The position numbers were made by a program, and so were the translations under genes. From Alkalilimnicola ehrlichii (GTDB taxonomy: Bacteria; Pseudomonadota; Gammaproteobacteria; Nitrococcales; AK92), in NCBI RefSeq assembly GCF_003399765.1, contig NZ_NFZV01000035.1, forward strand, positions 1-35,549: 35,549 nucleotides of DNA. Direction: 5' to 3'. The notes under the pieces are model-generated. The model had not been told where the DNA came from, ran no database searches, and worked only from the letters and a program-made list of their open reading frames with translations. Shown here piece after piece: positions 15,742 through 22,402 of this stretch (positions are counted from its first letter, which is position 1; every line of letters begins with the position of its first letter).

Positions 15742-16781
15742 TGCAGACTCTCCAGATACGCGCTGAGTGCCTGCAAGGTCTCTTCGTCTAAATGCTCGTA
15801 AGGCAGCATGCGGTTACCCGGCTTAAGCTGTTGGTTATGCGCGATCCATTCGGCGATGTTCTCCTCGCTCATCTCCAGGGTACCCGCCCCCAACGTTTTT
15901 CGCGCTCCGAGCCTAGTAAGGTCCGGCCCGGCGCGGCCGCGGGCAGGCGTCCCACGGATCGTATGGCATTCCATACATGCCTGTTGAAAGAATTGCTCCC
16001 GCCCCTGGACGGCTAAATCGGAGGTCGGCTCTTCGGCCTCGCCCCTTTCCGCCGCTAACCATTCTTCAAAGGCTTCCGGCGGGTGAGCGCGGACGAAGAA
16101 GGCCATTCTGGCGTGCTGCGGACCGCAGTACTCGGCACATTGGCCGCGGAACACCCCTGGCTCGTTCGCTTGCAAGCGGATTTGATTGACGCGCCCCGGG
16201 ATCATGTCAATCTTGCCGCCTAGGTTCGGCACCCAGAAACTGTGGATCACATCCGCGCTACTTACGAAGAAATCGACGGGAACGCCGGCGGGGATATGGA
16301 TCTCGTTAGCGCTGACGACGTACTCGTCAGGCTCGACCGGGTCCGGATAGCGCACCTCCCACCAAAAGCGGTGTCCAACCACTTCGATCGTTAGAGCCGG
16401 CGGCTCCTCGCCGCCGACTTGGCGCGTGCCCAGACTGACGCCGTAGATGAGCAAAGCCCATAGTGTCACTACCGGCAACACCACGCCGCCGCCGATCATG
16501 ACGCCCATACCGCTACCGATGCGTGGTGCACGCTCGTGAGGACGGGTCACCACATACAACACCAACGCAATCGTGCCTCCGCCAAGCACGACGCTGCCCC
16601 AGAACAACACCCACCACAAGCGAGCAATCTGCTCGGCCATTGGCCCGCGCACATCGAGAATGGACATGATCCCGTCGCAACCACTCAAACCGGCGATAAA
16701 CGGCAATAGCATTACGATACCAGTCACCCGGTGTACCCATACCGCTTTGCCCGGTGTGCCTAGTAACGCATTCATAGCCAT
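15738..16781 (-). CDS. ctaC: Cytochrome c oxidase subunit II with fused cytochrome c (caa3 type)
   Basis: A 347-residue protein. It has a lipobox (GLSGC, Cys35), two membrane helices (about 55-78 and 93-115) and a cupredoxin domain with the CuA ligands His180, Cys215, Glu217, Cys219, His223 and Met226. A C-terminal cytochrome c domain carries CMECH (269-273), with Met325 as the likely sixth ligand. This is the caa3 layout, in which electrons pass from a c-type cytochrome through the tethered haem c to CuA. It is the first gene of the oxidase operon and ends in an ATGA overlap with subunit I/III. The Shine-Dalgarno is weak; a second ATG lies two codons on. Confidence 0.95.
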   Translation of the reverse strand: MAMNALLGTPGKAVWVHRVTGIVMLLPFIAGLSGCDGIMSILDVRGPMAEQIARLWWVLFWGSVVLGGGTIALVLYVVTRPHERAPRIGSGMGVMIGGGVVLPVVTLWALLIYGVSLGTRQVGGEEPPALTIEVVGHRFWWEVRYPDPVEPDEYVVSANEIHIPAGVPVDFFVSSADVIHSFWVPNLGGKIDMIPGRVNQIRLQANEPGVFRGQCAEYCGPQHARMAFFVRAHPPEAFEEWLAAERGEAEEPTSDLAVQGREQFFQQACMECHTIRGTPARGRAGPDLTRLGARKTLGAGTLEMSEENIAEWIAHNQQLKPGNRMLPYEHLDEETLQALSAYLESLQ

Positions 16782-17178
16782 CGTCTGCCCGATTTACAGA
16801 ATTAAGTAATGTGTGCGCTAGGAGGTAGAATGGATATAAGCGCTTATCGAGACGGGCGGGGAGCTTTATACAACGGCACTCCGCAGTAAACGCCACATAG
16901 CCCAGGCCGCTCGCCACAGCTGTTGTCGATAACTCTGCTAGGAAGTAAGGCGGAAGAAGAGGGATAACAAGATCCGACTGCGCTATTGAATCCTTTCCCT
17001 ACGGCGCCCACACCTTGTTGCAGAAGACACAATACGGGTGGAAGCAAAGAGCTCCGGCGCTCTTAAGCGGATTACTCCTCGCACCTTTACGGGCTTTTCG
17101 GAACGCCTTATCGCCTCCGCCCGATCTGCGGGATAGGGGCCATTAGTGCTTCCTCAATTCGAGCCAGGGGCAAGATGC
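16782..17178. other. Divergent control region between ctaC and the HemJ/CopD-like gene
   Basis: About 400 bases. It contains the 12-bp palindrome ATAAGCGCTTAT at 16836-16847, an AGGAGG followed by a 19-codon plus-strand reading frame (16830-16889), and a 6-bp stem at 17047-17064 (AAGAGC / GCTCTT). No convincing -35/-10 pair could be fixed for either gene, and no FNR-type TTGAT-N4-ATCAA site was seen. Confidence 0.5.
16836..16847. promoter_or_regulatory. Perfect 12-bp palindrome upstream of ctaC
   Basis: ATAAGCGCTTAT is self-complementary and lies about 55-65 bases upstream of the ctaC ATG, in a place suited to an operator. Which regulator would bind is unknown. Confidence 0.35.
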
Positions 17179-17592
17179 ATGCCTTGGATGGTTTTTCTCC
17201 ACTCGTTGTTCATGTCGGTATGGTTCGGCTGCTTAGTAGCGCTACCGCGCCTGTTTTCGGAACACACAGCCTGTACCGACCCCGAACAGCGAGCTTGGTG
17301 CCTCATGATGGAGCGCAAGCTGTTTAAACTCGCCATGACGCCAGCCGCCGTCCTGACCGTGCTGTCTGGCTTCTGGCTTTTGTTCAGTTTCGGGTTCGAC
17401 GGCGGCTGGTTACCGGTAAAACTGGCCTTGGTGAGCGGGCTAGCGTTCGTTCATCTTTATCAGGGGAAGGTACTCGCCGATCTTCGGGACGGAAAATATC
17501 AGGGGCAACGGCGGAGGTTCCTATGGCACAGTCTAGTACCGGCGCTGGTCGCCGTCGCCATTATCTTTTTGGTGGTGGGCAAACCCTTCTAA
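17179..17592 (+). CDS. HemJ/CopD-like four-helix membrane protein
   Basis: A 137-residue membrane protein. The segments MVFLHSLFMSVWFGCLVALPRLFSEH and MMERKLFKLAMTPAAVLTVLSG follow the pattern of HemJ-type protoporphyrinogen oxidases and related CopD-family proteins (His near the first helix, LPRLF, ME-R-L, M-TP). HemJ converts protoporphyrinogen IX to protoporphyrin IX; whether this protein does so, or serves copper or haem handling for the nearby oxidase, cannot be settled here. I chose ATG 17179 because it fits the family's short N-terminus; a GTG at 17146 preceded by AGGGG at 6 bases is also possible. Confidence 0.75.
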   Translation: MPWMVFLHSLFMSVWFGCLVALPRLFSEHTACTDPEQRAWCLMMERKLFKLAMTPAAVLTVLSGFWLLFSFGFDGGWLPVKLALVSGLAFVHLYQGKVLADLRDGKYQGQRRRFLWHSLVPALVAVAIIFLVVGKPF

Positions 17593-17618
17593 AGGCCCTC
17601 TACCCCGCCGGCAAAGCA

Positions 17619-17644
17619 GGTCGGCCAACATACGGCATCCGACC
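17619..17644. terminator. Weak inverted repeat between convergent genes
   Basis: GGTCGG (17619-17624) and CCGACC (17639-17644) could pair around a 14-base loop between the HemJ/CopD-like gene and the DUF2231 gene. No U-tract. Low support. Confidence 0.25.
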
Positions 17645-17653
17645 GGCCTCGCC

Positions 17654-18150
17654 TTAAGATTTGCCTTTAACCCCCGGCCCGAGATTGTGCTCGAACACCA
17701 ACTTCCCCCCTAGCCAACCAGCAACGCTTAAAACGAGAAACGAGAGCACCGACAAGAAAAGCCCCCAAGGCATAACCGCAGATAAGGGATCATTCCATCG
17801 AGCGACGAAATTCGCAGCGGCCAAGGCCATGAGCACAATCGCCGCCAGCATATGGCTCCAGCTCGAAAAATGGCGTCTAATCTGCGGCACCAACATAAAA
17901 TCCATAAAACCCGCAAACGCCGCTGCCGCCCCACCGGCAAGACCGCCCACCAGCAACCAAAACGAAAACAGCGCCCACATCGGATCGCCTAACCAGATAA
18001 AAACGAGGTCGGTTACCAAGGTGGCGGAAAAAAAGCGATAGGGAACGTTACCAGCATAGGGTGCAGCGGATGGCCGGCAATATGAAACCGACTGGCCGCG
18101 CCGGACGGATGCTGGCGGCGAGGCGCATCCGATTCTTCGTTTTGGTCCAT
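17654..18150 (-). pseudogene. DUF2231 membrane protein, frameshifted at a T7 run
   Basis: The start is clear: AAGGAGG lies just before the ATG at 18150. The first 41 codons contain the family signature GHPLHPMLVTFPIAFF, then the frame meets a stop at 18013-18015. The rest of the family (a GLAGGAAAAFAGFMDF helix region and the end GGKLVFEHNLGPGV) continues in another frame from the seven T (18028-18034 on the minus strand). Adding one T, or a -1 slip on T-TTT-TTT, gives a complete 165-residue protein with four membrane helices. So this is a recent frameshift, a sequencing error or programmed slippage. The family's function is unknown. Confidence 0.85.
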
Positions 18151-18183
18151 CTCGCCTCCTTGCGATAAGGCCATTGCTAATAG

Positions 18184-18690
18184 CTAGCGGCTAAGCATAA
18201 CGCCGATACCGAACCGTACGCGGGGTTGTTCGCGCACTGGCTCTCTCGGCCACAAATACACATCTTCCGCAGCAACCAAGGGGTAACGATACTCTGCGTC
18301 GCCAACCTTGCCACGCTGCTCGCGGAGCAGCTCGCCCACCACAGTAACCTCTCGCCCCGACCCATAATCCGCCGTTTCCAGATAGCCTGGATAGTCGACT
18401 AGAAACCGTCCCGCAGCAGAGGCACCGGTTCGGGGTCGCTGCGAACGGTCGAGCGGATAAGCCAATATTTCCAACCGCGTCCTGTCTTCCAAATTGCGCA
18501 CGTTAATGACGGTACCACCCCAGATGACGCGCTCGCCTTGCCGAGCATCCATTTCCGCCACGGCTCGCGGCGGCATGATATCCGTATCGACGCCGGCACG
18601 ATCGAAGCCCGGCCCGGTCGCGCAAGCAGCCAGACCAAGCATCAGCAACAGCAACAGCAACAGCAAAAAACAGCCGGAAACTTGGCGCAT
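18184..18690 (-). CDS. slp: Slp-family outer-membrane lipoprotein (first copy)
   Basis: A 168-residue lipoprotein. The signal peptide has eight leucines in a row and a lipobox ending LAAC (Cys23). The mature part carries family features such as ERVIWGGTVINVRN, ASAAGRFLVDYPGYLE and a YRYPLVAAEDVYLW segment. Slp proteins are outer-membrane lipoproteins induced by starvation or stationary phase in E. coli; molecular role unclear. The start at ATG 18690 has AGGGG at about 8 bases. It lies 134 bases after the second Slp gene on the same strand, so the two are a tandem pair. Confidence 0.85.
   Translation of the reverse strand: MRQVSGCFLLLLLLLLMLGLAACATGPGFDRAGVDTDIMPPRAVAEMDARQGERVIWGGTVINVRNLEDRTRLEILAYPLDRSQRPRTGASAAGRFLVDYPGYLETADYGSGREVTVVGELLREQRGKVGDAEYRYPLVAAEDVYLWPREPVREQPRVRFGIGVMLSR
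18643..18666. repeat. Hexanucleotide repeat in the slp signal peptide
   Basis: Four exact copies of CAGCAA (TTGCTG on the coding strand), each coding Leu-Leu in the hydrophobic core of the lipoprotein signal peptide. A change in copy number keeps the frame and changes the length of the hydrophobic core by two residues. Confidence 0.85.
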
Positions 18691-18824
18691 GTCTTCACCC
18701 CTATGTAGAAACGTCTCTTGCCAACAGCTTACGACCGCGGCCGGCAAAACGGCTTTGGCTCAACGCCAAAGAACGGATCGCAGAGAGGTAAGAGAGTTGT
18801 TCGGCGCTTCCGTCAAAGGCAAGG

Positions 18825-19370
18825 CTACCAACGTGGATAACCAGGCGGCCCATAAAACGGATGCGGGTAACGATACGGCCAGGGGCCGTGCCAGAACGGA
18901 TCCCAGTACGGCCCCCACTCATGGGGACGAGGCTCAGGCTCCGGCGCCCACAACTGATAAGCACTTACCCGAACGACCGGGTAACGATAAGGGTACGCGC
19001 CCACCGTATGCGTTTCGACACCCTCGATTACCCCACGGACGGTCAACTGCCGCCCCTGTTGATAGATCTCAGGATCGAGAAAATCGTCAACGCAGGCCAT
19101 AAAGCGTCCTTGGCTGCGATCGTCCTCAAAAGGCCGCCCGTTTCGCTGTAGTTCGCGCCCCACCACTTCAACGCATGTCTGGGTAGCGCGGTTGTCGATA
19201 CCGGCAATCGTGCCGCCCCAACGAACCTCAGCCCCCGCGTAGGCGTCAGGGTCCGACCGCACGTTCCGTAAGTCCGGCGCATCCGGTGGCGCCCGCCGCA
19301 CGCCGTCAGGAATGGTAGTAGCGCACCCTGCCAGAATGAGCAGCAAAATACCCAGAAACCCCGCTCTCAT
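18825..19370 (-). CDS. slp: Slp-family outer-membrane lipoprotein (second copy)
   Basis: A 181-residue lipoprotein with signal peptide and lipobox LAGC (Cys16). It shares with its neighbour the segments EVRWGGTIAGIDN, a GRF segment, a QLTVRGVI-type strand and YPYRYPVVRVSAYQLW, so the two are paralogues. The end is a Pro/Tyr/Trp-rich tail (from about residue 145) absent from the first copy, and could be surface-exposed or bind partners. The ATG at 19370 is preceded by GAGG at about 6-7 bases; a longer frame upstream lacks support. A plausible promoter lies at 19468-19495. Confidence 0.85.
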   Translation of the reverse strand: MRAGFLGILLLILAGCATTIPDGVRRAPPDAPDLRNVRSDPDAYAGAEVRWGGTIAGIDNRATQTCVEVVGRELQRNGRPFEDDRSQGRFMACVDDFLDPEIYQQGRQLTVRGVIEGVETHTVGAYPYRYPVVRVSAYQLWAPEPEPRPHEWGPYWDPFWHGPWPYRYPHPFYGPPGYPRW

Positions 19371-19705
19371 AGCCTGCCTCACTGTCGTCACGGTGCCGGA
19401 ACGCACCGTCGAAGCTTAACCACGGTACGCCTCGGTATACAGCGCGAGCACGCAACGCCTTGGCATCAATATAAGCCCTTTAACAGGCTATGCAACGCCA
19501 AACGTCGCGCTTACCCCAAACGCCGCCAGTTACTAACGTTTCGACAGCGCCGCATCAAAGAGGTTGCATCAACAACAACATGTTCTTCATGTGCGCCGAT
19601 GGAGAAGAACGTTGCCGCGCTAACCGTCGCACGGGCGGCAACCATGGATCCGGGTCGAGCCCTGGCCAAAGGAAAGGCAAGCGCGGCTGCGACCTACAGT
19701 CCCCG
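19371..19705. other. Intergenic region between carbonic anhydrase and slp
   Basis: About 335 bases. It holds a plausible promoter for the slp pair and a 7-bp inverted repeat (GTTCTTC at 19582-19588, GAAGAAC at 19604-19610) with a 15-base loop that could end the carbonic anhydrase transcript. No RNA gene or convincing small protein seen. Confidence 0.5.
19468..19495 (-). promoter_or_regulatory. Candidate promoter of the slp tandem pair
   Basis: Minus-strand TTGCAT (19495-19490), 16-base spacer, TATATT (19473-19468). This would give a 5' leader of about 90 bases to the slp ATG at 19370. Confidence 0.45.
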
Positions 19706-20350
19706 TTAGGCGAACGCTTCCTGCCGCATCCGATAAATGCTGCCGATCTCTTCAGGGGAGGACACATTCACTTCAAGCTGCCGCAACAGCCCATCCTGCA
19801 ACCCGTATATCCAGCCATGCACGGCCAAAGGCTGCCCGCGCGCCCACGCATCCTGCACAATGGTGGTATGGCAGACGTTGTAGACTTGTTCGATAACATT
19901 AAACTCGCAGAGGCGATCGGCCCGCTCGTCAGGGTTCTCCACACAGCTCAGTTTAGGCTCATGCTTACGGTAAACGTCTTTAATGTGCCGTAACCAATTA
20001 TCGATCAAGCCAAGCTGGTTGTGCTCCATGGCGCACCGCACCCCGCCACACCCGTAATGGCCACAAACGATGATGTGCTTAACTTTTAACGCCTCCACCG
20101 CAAACTGCAAAACCGACATACAATTCATGTCGGTATGCACCACGACATTGGCTACGTTACGGTGAACGAAGAGCTCGCCCGGCAATAAACCGACGATTTC
20201 ATTCGCCGGCACACGACTATCCGAACAACCGATCCACAAATATTCGGGCGTTTGTTGCTGCGATAGCGTAGTAAAAAATTCCGGATCCTGCTCAGTCATT
20301 TTCTGCGACCAAGCGCGATTGTTTTCAAGCAGGTGTTTCAAGGTCGGCAT
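19706..20350 (-). CDS. can: Beta-class carbonic anhydrase
   Basis: A 214-residue enzyme interconverting CO2 and bicarbonate in the cytoplasm. The zinc and catalytic residues fall at the same numbers as in E. coli Can: Cys42, Asp44 and Arg46 in CSDSRVP, His98 and Cys101 in HYGCGG. Bicarbonate supply would feed carboxylations and pH balance. The start MPTLKHLLENN at 20350 fits the family and has AGGGG about 10 bases upstream; an open frame runs 33 codons further up but matches nothing. A 17-base palindrome lies about 50-66 bases upstream of the ATG. Confidence 0.95.
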   Translation of the reverse strand: MPTLKHLLENNRAWSQKMTEQDPEFFTTLSQQQTPEYLWIGCSDSRVPANEIVGLLPGELFVHRNVANVVVHTDMNCMSVLQFAVEALKVKHIIVCGHYGCGGVRCAMEHNQLGLIDNWLRHIKDVYRKHEPKLSCVENPDERADRLCEFNVIEQVYNVCHTTIVQDAWARGQPLAVHGWIYGLQDGLLRQLEVNVSSPEEIGSIYRMRQEAFA

Positions 20351-20399
20351 GCCAATCTGCCCCTTTTTGAATTTTAGAATACCGCGTATTGCTGTCCTT

Positions 20400-20416
20400 C
20401 TCGCGCAATGCGCGAG
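20400..20416. promoter_or_regulatory. 17-base perfect palindrome upstream of carbonic anhydrase
   Basis: CTCGCGCA and TGCGCGAG are exact reverse complements around a single central base. The position, 50-66 bases upstream of the carbonic anhydrase start, suits an operator; a small RNA hairpin is the alternative. Confidence 0.4.
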
Positions 20417-20480
20417 CGTATCGTCGGCATTCTTAGAGAACTCCGGCACATATAGTAGAGTGCCCAGACTCTGGAAGCTA

Positions 20481-21200
20481 CTAAGGAGACAGCGAAGGTT
20501 CCGCGACCGTCTCTAACCAATCAAGCCGCGCCAACAAATCGGCCATTTCGGCATCTGGTTCTGCAAAAACGCGAATAGATTCGCCCGTATAAGGATGCTC
20601 AAAACACAAGCTGCGGGCTAATAGCAGCAATCGATGCCAATCGAAATGATCGCGAAACAAACGATTCTGCTCGCCCACCCCATGCGTAGTATCGCCGATA
20701 ATCGGATGTCGTAAGTGGGCAAAATGCTTGCGTAATTGATGCCGACGCCCGGTTAACGGCCAGGCCTGCATCAGCGAGTAACGAGCGGTTTGATAACGTG
20801 CAACCGGAATAGGCAACTCGACCGTTGCCAGCCGTTTAAAATCCGTGATGGCCGGCTGCGAATCTTTGCCGGTTTCCGGGTCCGACAACGCATAATCGAT
20901 GCGCCCTTCCGGCTCGCAATAGCCCCGCACTACCGCCAGATACTCCTTACGGACCGTCCGGGCCTCGAAACACCCGACCAACGCACGAGCAGCTTCGCTG
21001 CTTAAGCCGAAAATCAACACGCCCGCGGTAGGCCGATCCAGTCGATGAATCGGATAGACACGACGCCCTAGCTGATCGCGCAGGCATTGCAACACGACAA
21101 TGCGGGCCGACGCCAACATGGTTCGATGGACCAACATGCCTGCCGGTTTGTAAACCGCGACGTAATGCTCGTCCTGATAAAGAATATCCAGCTCTACCAT
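20481..21200 (-). CDS. truC: tRNA pseudouridine synthase TruC
   Basis: A 239-residue RluA-family synthase. It contains the catalytic-Asp motif HRLDRPTAG (I-HRLD) and the TruC-typical end (GRRHQLRKHFAHLRHPIIGDTTHG). TruC makes pseudouridine 65 in tRNA-Ile and tRNA-Asp. The start MVELDILYQDEHYVAVYKP at 21200 fits the family and lies five bases after the stop of the flavoprotein gene. The Shine-Dalgarno is weak, so reading probably depends on translational coupling. Confidence 0.92.
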   Translation of the reverse strand: MVELDILYQDEHYVAVYKPAGMLVHRTMLASARIVVLQCLRDQLGRRVYPIHRLDRPTAGVLIFGLSSEAARALVGCFEARTVRKEYLAVVRGYCEPEGRIDYALSDPETGKDSQPAITDFKRLATVELPIPVARYQTARYSLMQAWPLTGRRHQLRKHFAHLRHPIIGDTTHGVGEQNRLFRDHFDWHRLLLLARSLCFEHPYTGESIRVFAEPDAEMADLLARLDWLETVAEPSLSP

Positions 21201-21205
21201 CGCGA

Positions 21206-22387
21206 CTATACGTATTGGCCGGCACACCAGCCGGACGCCCAAGCCCATTGAAAGTTAAACCCGCCGAGCTGGCCGGTCACATCCACCACTTCGCCGACGA
21301 AGTAAAGCCCCGGCACCGACTTGGCCATCATGGTCTTCGACGACAACGCCTCGGTACTCACCCCACCTAAGGTCACCTCGGCGGTCCGATACCCTTCGCT
21401 ACCGCCCGGTTTGAGAACCCATTGGTGAAAACGCCGAGCGACCTCTTCTAACGTCTTATCCGCACAATCGGCTAACGGGCGATTTTCGAACCAGTCCCCA
21501 GTCACGGCCTGCACAAACCGCGTCGGCAGATGCTCCGCGAGTACTGTCTTTAACGCCTGCCGCGGCCGTTGCCGTTTTTGCTCCAGCAGCTCGGCGGCTA
21601 AATCGACTTGCGGTACAAGATCGATGAGTACCTCATCCCCCTCCCGCCAATACGAGGAAATCTGCAAGATCGCCGGACCGCTTAAGCCGCGGTGCGTAAA
21701 GAGCAATGCCTCGCGAAAGGACTGCCCATTGCAGCTCACTTCCGCCTCCAGGCTAACACCCCCCAGCTCGGCACATCGATTATGCTCAGCCCCGCTCAAA
21801 GTAAACGGGACCAGCGCGGGACGGGTTTCGGTGACCGGCAGGCCAAACTGGCGCGCCAACCGATAACCGAAACCGGAAGCACCCATTTTAGGAAACGACA
21901 AGCCGCCGCTTGCCACCACCAAGCTCGCGGCAACATAGCGGCCTAGGCTTGTTTGCAGTTCGAAGGCTTCCTCGACCTGAGCAACCGCTGAAATCTCGCA
22001 CCGTAATTGGATTCGCACCCCTGCCCGCTCGCTCTCGACAAGCAGCATCCGCACGATATCCTTCGCCGACTCTTGGCAGAACAATTGGCCGTGCTTACGC
22101 TCTTCGTAAGCAATACCGTAGGCGGCAACCAAAGCCTGAAAATCCCACTGGGTATAACGGCTCAGGGCCGACTTACAGAAATGGCGGTTCTCCGACAGAT
22201 AATTGGCCGGTTCGGCGTAGAGATTAGTGAAGTTACAGCGCCCGCCGCCGGAAAGCAGAATTTTCTTGCCGACTTTATTGGCATGATCGAGCACCAGTAC
22301 GCGGCGGCCGCGCTTGCCGGCCTCGATAGCGCACATGAGCCCGGCCGCGCCTGCGCCGATCACTATCACATCGTAGTGCTTCGCCAT
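21206..22387 (-). CDS. BaiN/RdsA-type (HI0933-like) flavoprotein
   Basis: A 393-residue FAD-binding protein. Residues 6-20 give the Rossmann dinucleotide motif (VIVIGAGAAGLMCA), followed by KKILLSGGGRCNFTN, the signature of the HI0933/YhiN family, and the end VDVTGQLGGFNFQWAWASG. Members are annotated as NAD(P)/FAD-dependent oxidoreductases; the physiological substrate is uncertain. It lies 15 bases after yheS and is followed by truC at five bases, so the three form an operon. Confidence 0.92.
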   Translation of the reverse strand: MAKHYDVIVIGAGAAGLMCAIEAGKRGRRVLVLDHANKVGKKILLSGGGRCNFTNLYAEPANYLSENRHFCKSALSRYTQWDFQALVAAYGIAYEERKHGQLFCQESAKDIVRMLLVESERAGVRIQLRCEISAVAQVEEAFELQTSLGRYVAASLVVASGGLSFPKMGASGFGYRLARQFGLPVTETRPALVPFTLSGAEHNRCAELGGVSLEAEVSCNGQSFREALLFTHRGLSGPAILQISSYWREGDEVLIDLVPQVDLAAELLEQKRQRPRQALKTVLAEHLPTRFVQAVTGDWFENRPLADCADKTLEEVARRFHQWVLKPGGSEGYRTAEVTLGGVSTEALSSKTMMAKSVPGLYFVGEVVDVTGQLGGFNFQWAWASGWCAGQYV

Positions 22388-22402
22388 TACGTTAAAGCCC
22401 GG

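Noticed and set aside
16513-16917. 134-codon minus-strand frame over the ctaC start
   Set aside because: Most of it lies antisense-free but out of frame within ctaC, whose CuA and haem c protein is certain; the remaining part has no recognisable features.
19490-19993. 167-codon plus-strand frame over the 3' end of carbonic anhydrase
   Set aside because: Antisense to a certain gene; composition follows the opposite strand.
20351-20449. 33-codon N-terminal extension of carbonic anhydrase
   Set aside because: Residue numbering from the ATG at 20350 matches E. coli Can exactly, and the extension covers a palindrome and probable promoter.
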